This document shows positions 49,490-59,600 of a DNA stretch of 64,000 bases, one piece after another. How positions within the stretch are numbered: the first letter of the stretch is position 1; every line of letters starts with the position of its first letter. The notes under the pieces were generated by a model, which had not been told where the DNA came from, ran no database searches, and saw only the letters and a list, made by a program, of their open reading frames with translations. Position numbers and translations under genes: made by a program. Origin of the DNA: Sambucus nigra (Eukaryota; Streptophyta; Magnoliopsida; Dipsacales; Adoxaceae); contig OX422216.1 in assembly GCA_949130495.1 (NCBI GenBank), forward strand, positions 103,485,967 through 103,549,966, written 5' to 3'.

Positions 49490-49997
49490 CTAGCTCAGAA
49501 GCCTATTTTCAGGGATGTTCCAATACATACAAGCCATCCAGTTAGTGTAATTTCTTCTATCCTTTTTCCAAGTAAGAACTTTGGATCTAACCATGTTTTC
49601 AATACCCTTCACAATGGTGTCTAGAGAATTGAAGACATGCTTAAAGCACCTCGAATTCCTCTCCATCCAGATGCAGTAGATCGTAGTAGTGAAAGAAAGG
49701 GATCTAATCTTGTCACATAAGGATTTTGTAGAGTGGTTAACAGTGGCCATGGATAACCCTCTATTCCAACTTTGAAACTTCCTGTACCGATGATTTCTAA
49801 GCATCACCTCCTCCCATATACTCTTGCTAAGGCTGCATTGAGAGAAAAGGTGGTTATATGTTTCCCTCTTAGAACCACACATCCCACACAGGTCATCCTC
49901 AGAAATACCCCATTCAAATAATTTGTCCTTAGTGTTGATGGCCGTTCGAAATACTAACCAAGCAATGAAAGAACACTTAGGAATGCAAACCTTGTTT
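49490..49997 (-). pseudogene. LINE ORF2 C-terminus (zf-RVT-like), 5'-truncated
   Basis: Open frame of about 169 codons ending at the stop at 49490-49492. It reads KVCIPKCSFIAWLVFRTAIN, then DDLCGMCGSKRE, NHLFSQCSLSKSIWEEV (Cys-Cys-His-Cys pattern), SLSFTTTIYCIWMERN and WMACMYWNIPE. The same regions occur in the element at 61343-61814 at high similarity. No internal stop was seen. It lacks a start, the RT and the endonuclease, so it is a fragment. Confidence 0.86.
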
Positions 49998-50011
49998 CCC
50001 TCTTAGAACCA

Positions 50012-50025
50012 GCCGTTTGGGTGCT
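50012..50025. repeat. Target-site duplication, right
   Basis: Exact repeat of 49342-49355. Confidence 0.93.
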
Positions 50026-50564
50026 GGTTTGGGCTTTCACCCTTTAACGACTTCTTTTTAAGCCTAATCTATATATTTTCAAATTACCTTCATATTTTAA
50101 AATCAGGGAGACCTGTGACTAGGCGGTCAGTTCCTACAAGTTACACTGGTCCCGTGCGAGGTTTTCATGCCTCTTGCGGGGCCTTTTGGGTGGTGGTTTG
50201 GGTTTTCACCATTTAACGACTTGTTTTTAAGCCTAATATAGATATTTTGAAGTTATGGTCATATTCTCAAACGGGGAACCTGTGATGACGCGATCAGTTC
50301 CTACAAGTTACATTGGTCCCGTGTGAGGAGTTCGTGCCTCTTACGGGTCTGTTTGGGAGCTGGTTTGGACTTTCACCCTCAAACAGCTTGTTTTTTTAGC
50401 CAAATCCTGATATTTTCAAATTATCGTGGTATTCTCAAATCGGGAGACCCGTGACTCCGCGGTCACTTCCTAGAAGTTACAATAGTCCCGTGTGAGGTGT
50501 TCGTGCCTCTTAGGGTGCTGTTTGGAGGTTGGTTTGTGTTTTCACCCTTTAATGGCTTATTTTT
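50026..50564. repeat. Diverged satellite block
   Basis: About three monomers of the 168-bp family between two LINE pieces. Nothing else seen. Confidence 0.92.
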
Positions 50565-50678
50565 TTGGGAAAATTATGTGTATATAGAACGTAACCAGAA
50601 ACTTTACAAGTACGCGAGGAAAAAACCTCAACAAAAATACATAGAAGCCAAGGGGCATACCCCAAAGGCAAACAAGAA
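50565..50678 (-). mobile_element. LINE 3'-UTR scrap (about 114 bp)
   Basis: Short minus-strand insert. The plus strand shows a T-run to 50566, then GGGAAAATTATGTGTATATAG, similar to the 3' end of subfamily A, and the motif GGGGCATACCCC at 50652-50663. A probable 10-bp target-site duplication flanks it: GCTTATTTTT at 50555-50564 and GCTTGTTTTT at 50679-50688, with one mismatch. It sits exactly at the monomer's T5 site. Confidence 0.82.
50652..50663 (-). other. Shared LINE 3'-UTR motif
   Basis: GGGGCATACCCC, about 86 nt from the A tail of this scrap. Confidence 0.6.
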
Positions 50679-53475
50679 GCTTGTTTTTAAGCATAACCTT
50701 GATATTTTCATATTACCGTCATATTCTCAAATCGGGGAGACCCGGGACTACGCGGTCAATTCCTACAAGTTACATTGTTCCCGTACGAGGTGTTCGTGCC
50801 TCTTATGGGTCCGTTTGGGAGGTGGTTCTTGTTTTTACGCCTAATCAAGATATTTTCAAATTACCGTCATATTCTCAAATCGAGGACACCCTGGGACTAC
50901 GCGGTCAATTCCTACAAGTTACATTGGTCCCGTACGAGGTGTTCGTGCTTCTTACGAGGCCGTTTGGGGGTTGGTTTTGGTTTTCACCCTCAAACGGCTA
51001 GTTTTTAAGCCTAATCTAGATATTTTTAAATTATCGTCATATTCTCAAACCAGGAGACCCAGGACAACGCAGTCAGTTCGTACAAGCTACATTGGTCCTG
51101 TGCAAGGTATTCGTGCCTCTTATGGGGCCGTTGGGGTGCTGGTTTGGGTTTTCACCCTTTAGCGACTTATTTTTAAGCCTAATCTTGATATTTTCAAATT
51201 ACCGTCATATTTTGAAACCAGGGAGACCAGTGACTATGCGGTCAGTTCCTAAAAGTTACATTGGTCCCGTTCTAGGTGTTCGTCCCTCTTACTGGGCCGT
51301 TTGGGGGTTGGTTTGGGTTTTCACCCTCAAACGGCTTGTTTTTAAGCCTACTAGATATTTTTAAATTATCAGGATATTCTCAAATTGGGAGTCCCGGGAC
51401 CACGCGGTCAGTTCGTATATGTTACATTGGGCCCGTACGAGCTATTCGTGCCTCCTACGGGGCCGTCTGGGTGGTGGTTTGGGTTTTCACCCTTTAACGA
51501 CTTCTTTTTTAGCCTAATCTATATATTTTCAAATTAAAGTCATATTCTCAAAAAGGGGAGACCCGGGACTACGCGGTCAATTCCTACTAGTTACATTGGT
51601 CCCGTGCGAGGTTTCGTGCCTCGTGCAGGGCCTTTTGGGTGGTGGTTTGAGTTTTGACCCTTTAACGGCTTGTTTTTAAGCCTAATCTAGATATTTTGAA
51701 GTTATCATCATATTCTCAAACGGGGAGACCCGTGATGGCGCGGTCAGTTCCTATAAGTCACATTGGTCCCGTGTGACGTGTTCGTCCCTCTTACGGGTCC
51801 GTTGGGGAGATGGTTTGGATTTTCACCCTCAAACGGCTTGTTTTTATGCCAAATCCAGATATTTTCAAATGACCGTCATATTCTCAAATCGGGAGACCCG
51901 CGACTACGCGGTCAGTTCCTACAAGTTACATTAGTCTCGTGCGAGGTGTCCGTGCCTCTTACGGGGCCGTTTGGGGGCTGGTTTGGGTTTTCACCCCTTA
52001 ACGGCTTATTTTTAAGACTAAACTAGATATTTTCAAATTGCCGTCATATTCTCAAACCGGGGAGACCCATGACTACGCGATCAATTCCTATAAGTTACAT
52101 TGGTCCCGTGCGAGGTGTTCGTGCCTCTTACGGGGCCGTTTGGGGGTTCTCTCTCAAACGGCTAGTTTTTAAGCCTAATCTAGATATTTTCAAATTATCG
52201 TCATATTCTCAAACCGGGAGACCTAGGACAAAGTTGTCAATTAGTACAAGCTACATTAGTCCCGTGCAAGGTATTTGTGCCTCTTATGGGCCCGTTTGGG
52301 TGGTGGTTTGGGTTTTCACCCTTTAGGGGCTTGTTTTTAAGCCTAATCTTGATATTTTCCAATTACCATCATATTCTCAAACTGGGGAGACTCGTGACTA
52401 TGCGGTCAATTCCTAAAAGTTACATTGGTCCCGTGCGAGGTGTTCGTCCCTCTTACGGGGCCGTTTGGGGGTTGGTTTGGGTTTTCATCCTCAAACGACT
52501 TGTTTTTAAACCTAATCTAGATATTTTTAAAGTATCGTGATATTCTCAAATTGGGAGACCCGTGACTACGCGGTCAGTTCGTACAAGTTACATTGGGCCC
52601 GTGCGTGGTATTCGTGCCTCTTAGGGGGCATTTGGGTGGTGGTTGGGGCTTTCACCCTTTAACGGCTTCTTTTTAAGCCTAATCTATATATTTTCAAATT
52701 ATCGTCATATTCTCAAACAGGGGAGACCCGAGACTATGCGGTCAGTTCCTACAGATTACATTGGTCCCGTGCGAGGTTTTCGTGCCTCTTGCGGGGCCTT
52801 TTGGGTGGTGGTTTGTGTTTTCACCCTTTAACGGCTGTTTTTAAGACTAATCTAGATATTTTGAAGTTGTCGTCATATTCTCAAACGGGGAGACCCGTGA
52901 TGATGCGGTCGGTTTCTACAAGTTACATTGGTCCCGTGTGAGGAGTTCGTGCCTCTTACTGGTCCGTTTGGGAGCTGGTTTGGATTTTCACCCTCAAACA
53001 ACTTGTTTTTTAAGCCAAATCCAGATATTTTTAAATTATCGTGGTATTCTCAAATCGGGAGACCCGCGACTACGCGGTCACTTCCTACAAGTTACATTAG
53101 TCCCGGAGGTGTTCGTGACTCTTACGGGGCTGTTTGGAAGCTGGTTTGGGTTTTCACCCTTTAACGGCTTGTTTTTAAGCATAATCTAGATATTTTCATA
53201 TTACCGTCATATTCTCGAATCGGGGAGACACGGGACTACGCGGTCAATTCCTACAAGTTACATTGGTCCCGTACGAGGTGTTCGTGCCTCTTACGGGGCC
53301 ATTTGGGATGTGGTTCTTGTTTTTAAGCATAATTTAGATATTTTCATATTACCATCATATTCTCAAATCGGGGAGACCCGTAACTACGTGGTCAATTCCT
53401 ACAAGTTACATTTGTCCCGTGCGAGGTGTTCGTACCTCTTACGGGGCCGTTTGCGTGTTGGTTTGAGTTTTCACC
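50679..53475. repeat. Diverged satellite block
   Basis: Sixteen to seventeen diverged 168-bp family monomers. Includes two monomers with the GGTTCTTG deletion (near 50823 and 53312). No gene seen. Confidence 0.92.
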
Positions 53476-53516
53476 TTACACAGCATGGCTTATCTCCACC
53501 TTACACAGCATGGCTT
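53472..53516. repeat. 20-bp direct repeat at LINE/satellite junction
   Basis: CACCTTACACAGCATGGCTT at 53472-53491 and 53497-53516, offset 25 bp. Its first bases CACC coincide with the satellite TTTTCACC, so the junction used a 4-base overlap and copied a stretch of LINE twice. Confidence 0.9.
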
Positions 53517-53784
53517 GGGGGTGAGATTGAACCGACTTCACAGTGATGCTACCCGAATTCCACCCCACCAAGACCCTAGCAACGCCTCCTCCACTAGGAC
53601 AATTGTCAATGTACTCCCAGTTAAAAAAGCAGTTACTCATAACCATATTCAAATTATTAAACCTAACTTTGGACTTAAGTAAACACACCAAGTCAAGCTG
53701 GTGGTCTCTAATAATCTTATTCACTTCCCGCTGTTTGTGAGGGGAATTAAGCCCTCTAATATTCCAAGACCCTAACTTGACCAT
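53476..53784 (-). pseudogene. LINE ORF2 N-terminus, APE-type endonuclease fragment
   Basis: Begins at ATG 53784, overlapping the end of ORF1 by 13 nt, and reads VKLGSWNIRGLNSPHKQ, the first endonuclease motif. It then continues through LDLVCLLKSKVRFNN and GGGVARVLVGWN before ending within the junction repeat. Where the paralogue at 55555-56145 has CLVETKIR, with the acidic residue expected to be catalytic in this nuclease family, this copy reads CLLKSKVR, so that Glu is replaced by Lys. It is truncated and probably inactive. Confidence 0.83.
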
Positions 53785-55409
53785 TTGGTTCTATTCCCCT
53801 TCCCTTTCTTCCTGCTTCTATTCCCAGTATGCCCCATACAAATCATCTCCCCTTTCTGTTTATTGACAAGCTCGTCAACAACTAGAACTCTTCTGGCAGG
53901 GGCGTTTGGCTCAGGATTAGTCTCGCTCTCCAAGTCTTGTTCCAAAGCCATAAACGCATTAACAAGAGGTAGGCCAACATGAGGCGTCCGAATGCAAGGT
54001 TTCGCAGCCTGGACATTTACCATACGTTGGTCAATGGGTTCATGGGTAACCTCACCTTCTTCCTCTGGGACCATAGCTTCATCCACGTAACTAGACCAGA
54101 CGTCATTAGGTTCCTGAGAGTCCGGTGTATCTTTGTGGGCTCCTCTGGACCCCTCCCCTCCATCAATATCTCTAGCTCCAGACGTTTCCCCCATCTCAAA
54201 GGCCCCTTGAGGTTTGGATGTGCACTTCCTGCTGACCATCTTCCAATCGGCGTCCACCTGAGCCCGCACTTTCGCAGCTCCATTTGGGGTAGTCTGAGTA
54301 CTCTTAGTTACCCTAGACTTGGTGCATTTATTAAGCGTGTGCCCAAACTCAAGGCAGTGAGGGCATGAAGGTGGCTTAGCTTGGTATTCAATACGCACAG
54401 GAGCAAAGGTTCCGTCTTCCATGACAACGTTGATACTGTCCGCGTAGGTTTCCTTAGCTTCTACCTCAACACAAATTCTTGCAAACGAAATTCTATTCAT
54501 CTCTTCTGTGATGGCGTCAGCGTACAATGGAAGACCCACCGAACTTGCGACGTAACTAAGTCCCTCCTCAGTCCAAAGCTGGACTGGGATATCATGTAAC
54601 TTAACCCATATGGGTATTTTCTTTGCGCTTTCTTTGCAGAAGACGAAGTTGGGTTGCCACTTCTTCAGCATGATGGTCATGTCGGCAAAATGCCATGGCC
54701 CATTATCTAGAACCTCATACCTATGGAAAGGGTCATCAAAAATGAAGAAGAAAAAGCCATTATCATGAGCCAATACCTTAGTCAGTCCAAACTTGCTCCA
54801 CAACCTCATAGCAATATTGTTGACGAAAGTATATGGGAGTTTTTTTCCGAGAAAATAACCCACCATGCTCTTCTTCCATCTCCCATGGCCCTCTCTTATC
54901 ACTTCAGCCGGCGGCATGACAGTGATAACGTTGTCCACCACAGAGGGTTGGTGAAAAGTGAGTCTGAGTCTCGTTTTCCTCTTTTTAGCAGCAACAGAGC
55001 ACCATGTCTTATCATTGGGAATCTCGCTTTTGTTAGCCTGCTTCGTTGTACCATTTTGACTATCAACTGACACCTTAATCTTGTTAGCCGTAACCTCGTT
55101 ATTCTGGGAACCTTCCTGGCCAACACCGTCATTAGCACCGATAGTCGGGTTGACCTCGGATGATGTCACCTGTCTGGCAAGTGACCGTTCTCCATCACCG
55201 CCCCTACTAGTGGCTTTGGAAAAGAGATCAACCTCTTTGGGTGAGAAGCCTTTGCTTCTTAAGAACTCCCAGACGTCTTTTTCATAACCCTCCTCATGGC
55301 CATTCTTATGTACATCTTCCTTAGCTGTGCAAGGGGCATATATGGTTGGGGTGGAAACAACGGGTAACTCATGCCTGTCCTGACTAGGCAACGACGGGCC
55401 TTCAGCCAT
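53772..55409 (-). CDS. LINE ORF1 protein (DUF4283-like, zinc knuckle), 545 aa, intact frame
   Basis: Intact 545-codon frame, start at 55409 and stop at 53772-53774. The N-terminal third is polar and of low complexity. Residues about 175-255 form a DUF4283-like domain, with GRWKKSMVGYFLGKKLPY, LWSKFGL, FFFFIFDD and LDNGPWHFADMTIMLKKW. Residues about 260-345 continue with IPIWVKLHDIPVQLWT and RISFARICVEV. A zinc knuckle CPHCLEFGHTLNKC spans 349-362 with C349, C352, H357 and C362 (CX2CX4HX4C). The C-terminal part is acidic, then basic at the end (RSRKKGKGNR). ORF1 proteins of L1-type LINEs bind the element RNA. The ORF2 start overlaps this stop by 13 nt, as expected for a bicistronic element. 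Expression is uncertain: the frame may be open only because the insertion is young. Confidence 0.88.
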   Translation of the reverse strand: MAEGPSLPSQDRHELPVVSTPTIYAPCTAKEDVHKNGHEEGYEKDVWEFLRSKGFSPKEVDLFSKATSRGGDGERSLARQVTSSEVNPTIGANDGVGQEGSQNNEVTANKIKVSVDSQNGTTKQANKSEIPNDKTWCSVAAKKRKTRLRLTFHQPSVVDNVITVMPPAEVIREGHGRWKKSMVGYFLGKKLPYTFVNNIAMRLWSKFGLTKVLAHDNGFFFFIFDDPFHRYEVLDNGPWHFADMTIMLKKWQPNFVFCKESAKKIPIWVKLHDIPVQLWTEEGLSYVASSVGLPLYADAITEEMNRISFARICVEVEAKETYADSINVVMEDGTFAPVRIEYQAKPPSCPHCLEFGHTLNKCTKSRVTKSTQTTPNGAAKVRAQVDADWKMVSRKCTSKPQGAFEMGETSGARDIDGGEGSRGAHKDTPDSQEPNDVWSSYVDEAMVPEEEGEVTHEPIDQRMVNVQAAKPCIRTPHVGLPLVNAFMALEQDLESETNPEPNAPARRVLVVDELVNKQKGEMICMGHTGNRSRKKGKGNRTKWSS

Positions 55410-55550
55410 GGCGGCAGTAACTGGGAAGGAAATAGGGTTTAGAGGATGGAGGGGAGGGTAGAAAGCTGAGTGGTAACATCTAGTTTAGGCAAGGGAAGTC
55501 TAGAGAGAAGGAGGAGCATTTTAGAGACCCAGAGAATAATTACTATAAAC
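55410..55550 (-). other. Probable LINE 5' UTR and junction with second LINE fragment
   Basis: Reading on the minus strand, pyrimidine-rich sequence (CTCCTCCTTCTCTCTAGAC and CTACCCTCCCCTCCATCC) leads into the ORF1 start at 55409. This looks like a LINE 5' UTR. The exact 5' end cannot be fixed, because the upstream neighbour is another LINE fragment that stops at about 55555. Confidence 0.55.
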
Positions 55551-55554
55551 CATT

Positions 55555-56145
55555 TTAATGATAACCAAGCTGATTTTTATTCCAAGTAAACCAAAGCCCA
55601 CTATTTACCATGTCATCTGCATTGAGATCCCTTAAACAGTTATTAAACTCATCAGTAGCAGCAGTGTCTATGCCATTAATACCTTTTTTCTCATCCTGAT
55701 TTCTAACTACATTAAAATCACCCATGAGAATCCAAGGCCTATCATTAACCACAACTTTGTTCTCTATAAGATATTCCCATAAGCTCCTTCTATTTTCAGT
55801 CATGTTGTCCCCATAGATGAAAGTGGCATAAAAGGAATAATTGGTTCCTATAATATTCACAGTGCAAAACAAAGCTTGTCTATGAGTACCAACCACCTCA
55901 ATATTTAGAATCTTGGGATTCCATCCCACAATCACTCTAGCCACTCCACCATCCATGGGGCAGTTGTGAACATACTCCCACTGGTAAAAACACATACTTT
56001 TAACATTCTCTAAGTTGTTCCTCCTGATCTTAGTCTCAACTAAACAAATCAGATCTAGCTTATTATCCTTGATCAACTTATCCACTTCAATTTGTTTATG
56101 GGAGGAATTAAGCCCCCTAATGTTCCATGTTCCCATCTTGGTCAT
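55555..56145 (-). pseudogene. LINE ORF2 N-terminus, APE-type endonuclease, truncated (196 codons)
   Basis: Starts at ATG 56145 and keeps the key nuclease motifs in order: MGTWNIRGLNSSHKQ (Asn of motif 1), LDLICLVETKIR (Glu), SFYATFIYGDN, RPWILMGDFNVVRNQ (Asp and Asn) and LWFTWNKNQ. The end of the domain, including the expected final Asp-His motif, is lost where the element stops at about 55555. It overlaps the preceding ORF1 stop as ATGA. This copy keeps the residues lost in the sister fragment at 53476-53784. Confidence 0.85.
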
Positions 56146-56664
56146 CTAAATTTATTTGATTTGTTGCCTGATCTCCTCTTGTCATTCCTGTTGCTTCTGA
56201 ACACCCTTTTACCATCCACTCTATCCCCCTTGTCAAACTCATCTACTGCCTTAATTTTCAGAACCAACCCAGATGGAACAGGGGTAGTAACCATAGTCAA
56301 TTCATCATTGTCTACCTCCAGAACTTTTGAGGGGTTAGAGGTCATAGCACTGTCAGTCCTGCTTCCCCTTCCTTCATTCACTTTATTACTGCCCTCCACA
56401 CTTGGGTATCCTTTTATTGTCCCCCCACTGTTATCTAGATCAACAGGAGAAAGGTTCTCAGAGTTCTCAGTCTGATGGCCTTTGTGCTGCACTATAGGAT
56501 CATCCTCTATTTCAGCCTCTAAGATGTCAAATTGATTATAAGTTGTAACTTTAGTAAGGCCAATATTCCTCCTACCTTCCTTTGCAGCCTTTCCTTCTTC
56601 AATTAGAGCTCCTTTTATCAACACTCCACTAGTGGCAGCATCAGTACCTGTAGGGGTTCAATTC
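56142..56664 (-). pseudogene. LINE ORF1 C-terminal fragment
   Basis: Open frame with an ATG at 56624, in phase back to the satellite junction and ending at 56142-56144. It holds the acidic and polar C-terminal tail of an ORF1 protein (FDILEAEIEDDP, LEVDNDELTMVTTPV), with a basic end (RSNRNDKRRSGNKSNK) like that of the intact ORF1. The DUF4283-like and zinc-knuckle regions are missing. Identification rests on its position directly before an ORF2 start and on the tail resemblance. Confidence 0.72.
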
Positions 56665-59600
56665 ATCTAGATATTTTCATATTACCGTCATATTCTCAAA
56701 TCGGGGAGACCCGGGACTACGCGATCAGTGCCTACAAGTTACATTGGTCCCGTGCGAGGTGTTCGTGCCTCTTACGAGGCCGCTTGGGAAGTGTTATGGG
56801 TTTTCAATCATTAACGGCTTGTTTTTACGCCTAATCAAGATATTTCCAAATTACAGTCATATTCTCAAACCGGGGAGACCCGTGACTACGTGGTCAATTC
56901 CTACAAGTTACATTGGTCCCAGGAGAGGTGTTCGTGCCTCTTACGGGGCCGTTTGCAGGTTGGTTTGAGTTTTCACCCTGAAACGGCTTGTCTTTAAGCC
57001 TAATCTAGATATTTTTAAATTGTCATCATATTCTCAAATCGGGAGACCCGCGACTACACGGTCAGTTCCTACAAGTTAAGTCTGTCCCGTGCGAGGTGTT
57101 CGTGCCTCTTACAAGGCCGTTTGGGGGCTGGTATGGGTTTTCACCCTCTAACGGCTTGTTTTTAAGCCTAATCTAGATATTTTCAGATTATCGTCATATT
57201 CGGGGACACCCCGTGGCTACGCGGTCATTTCCTACAAGTTACATTGGTCCCGTGCGAGGTGTTCGTGCCTCTTACGGGACCGTCTGGGGGTTCACCCTCA
57301 AACGACTAGTTTTTAAGCCTAATCTAGATATTTTCATATTATCGGAATATTCTCAAACCGGGAGACCTGGGACAACACAGTCAATTCGTACAAGCTACAT
57401 TGGTCTCGTGCAAGGTATTCGTGCCTCTTATGGTGCCGTTTGGGTGGTGGTTGGGTTTTCACCCTTTAGGGCTTCATTAGTCCCTTGCCAGATGTTCGTG
57501 CCTCTTACGGGGCCGTTTGGCGGTTGGCTTGGGTTTTCACACTCAAACAACTTATTTTTAAGCCTAATCTAGATGTTGTGAAATTATCATCATATTCTGA
57601 AACTGGGAGACCCGGGACTACGCGGTCATTTGGTACAATTTTTATTGGTCCCGTGTGAGGTATTTGTGCCTCTTATGGGGATTTTTGGGTGGTGGTTTGG
57701 GTTTTAACCCTTTAATAACTTGTCTTTAAGCCTAATCTAGATATATTCAAATTACCATCATATTCTGAGATCGGGAGACTCGGGACTACGCGGTCGGTTC
57801 GTACAATTACATTGGTCCCGTGCAAGGTATACGTTCCTCTTATGGGGCCATTTGGGTGGTGGTTTTGGTTTTCAACCTTTAACGGGGGTTTTTTAAGCCT
57901 AATCTGGATATTTTCAAATTACCGTCATATTCTAAAACTGGAAGACCCGAGACTATACGGTCAATTGGTACAAGTTTCATTGTTACCGTGCGAGGTATTC
58001 GTGCCCCTTACGGGGCCGTTTGGGTGGTGGTTTGGGATTTCACCCTTTAACGACTTGTCTTTAAGCCTAATCTAGATGTTTTCAAATTACCGTCATATTC
58101 TCAAACCAGGGAGACCCGGGACTACGCGGTGAGTTCCTGCAAGTTACATTGGTCCCGTGTAAGGTGCTCGTGCCTTACGGGGCCATTTGTGTGGTGGATT
58201 GGGTTTCAACCTTTAACGGCTTGTTTTTAAGCCTAGATATTTTGAAATTATCATCATATTCTAGAACGGGGAGACCTGTGATTACATGATCAGTTCCTAC
58301 AAGTTACATTGGTCCCGTGTTAGGTGTTCGTACCTGTTACGGGTCCGTTTGAGTGCTAGTTTGGATTTTGACCCTCAAATGGCTTGTTTTAAGCCAAATC
58401 TAGATATTTTCAAATTATCGACATATTCTCAAATCGGGAGACCCACGACTACGTGGTTGGTTCCTTCAAGTTACATTGGTCCCGCGCGAGGTGTTCATGC
58501 CACTTACGGGGCATTTTGGTGGATGATTTGGGTTTTCACATAGTAATTGCTTGTTTTTAAGCCTAATCTAGATATTTTCAAATTACTGTTATATTCTCAA
58601 ATCGGGGAAACACATGGCTACACGGTCAATTCCTCCAAGTTACATTGGTCACGTGTGAGGTGTTCGTGCCTCTTACGGGGCCGTTTGAGGGCTGGTTTGG
58701 GTTTTCACCCAGTAACTGCTTGTTTTTAAGCCTAAACTAGATATTTTTAAATTACCGTCATATTCTCAAACTGGGGAGACACGTGACTATGCGGCCAATT
58801 CCTACAAGTTACATTGTTCCCGTGCGAGGTGTTTGTGCCCTTTTATGAGGCCGTTTGGGGGTTGACTTGGGTTTTCACCCTCAAACAACTTGTTTTGTAA
58901 GCCTAATCTAGATATTTTAAAATTATCATCATATTCTCAAGCCGGGAGACCCGGGAATATGCAGTAGGTTCGTACAAGTTACATTGGTCCCGTTCAAGGT
59001 ATTCGCGCATCTTATGGGGCCGTTTCGGTGGTGGTTTGGGTTTTCACCTTCTAACGGCTTGTTTTTATGCCTAATCTTGATATTTTAGAATTACCGCCAT
59101 ATTCTCAAATCGGGGAGACACGTGACGATGTGGCCAATTCCTACAAGTTGCATTGGTCCCGTGCTCGCGTTTGTCCCCCTTACGGGGCCATTTGGGGGTT
59201 GGCTTGGGTTTTCACCCTCAAACGGCTTGTTTTTAAGCCTAATCTACATATTTTAGAAATTATCGTCATATTCTAGAATGGGGAGACAAATGACTACGTG
59301 GTCAGTTCGTACAATTACATTGGTCCCGTAAAGGTATTCGTGCCTCTTATGGGGCCATTTGGGTGGTGGTTTTGGTTTTCACCCTTTAACGGCTTGTTTT
59401 TTTAGCCTAATCTGTATATTTTCAAATTACCGTCATATTCTCAAATTAGGAGACCCGGGACCACGCGGTCAGTTGGTACAAGTTTCATTGGTCCCCTGCG
59501 ATGTATTCGTATCGCTTACGGGGTCGTTTGGGTTTTGACCCTTTAACGACTTGCCTTTAAGCCTAATCTAGATATTTTTAAATTACCGTCATATTCTCAA

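Larger units (their letters stand above)
49356..50011 (-). mobile_element. LINE 3' end, subfamily B, copy 1, with 14-bp TSD
   Basis: Minus-strand 5'-truncated LINE of about 655 bp. The A tail appears as a T-run at 49356-49361, then the 3' UTR with GGGGCATACACC at 49434-49445, then the ORF2 tail. At the 5' end, TGTTTCCCTCTTAGAACCA (about 49993-50011) is a 19-bp copy of the element's own sequence at about 49859-49877, a templated filler at the junction. Confidence 0.93.
53476..55550 (-). mobile_element. LINE 5' half (5' UTR, ORF1, start of ORF2), 3'-truncated
   Basis: Minus-strand LINE carrying its own 5' UTR, a complete ORF1 and about 100 codons of ORF2, then ending abruptly against satellite at 53475. 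It has no RT, 3' UTR or A tail. This is the opposite of the normal 5' truncation of LINEs. Its 5' side abuts another LINE head in the same orientation at about 55550. Confidence 0.85.
55551..56664 (-). mobile_element. Second LINE 5' half (ORF1 tail and ORF2 endonuclease), truncated both ends
   Basis: Lies directly upstream of the first LINE half, in the same orientation. It has the C-terminal part of ORF1 and the first 196 codons of ORF2. It joins satellite at 56665 (ATCTAGATATTTTC). Across the whole 3.2-kb LINE block, about 28 bp of satellite is missing and there is no target-site duplication. Confidence 0.83.

Noticed and set aside
54017..54283. Frames on either strand overlapping the LINE ORF1 (for example 53979-54368, 54723-55070)
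   Set aside because: Shadows of the 545-codon ORF1 on the minus strand, with no domain of their own.
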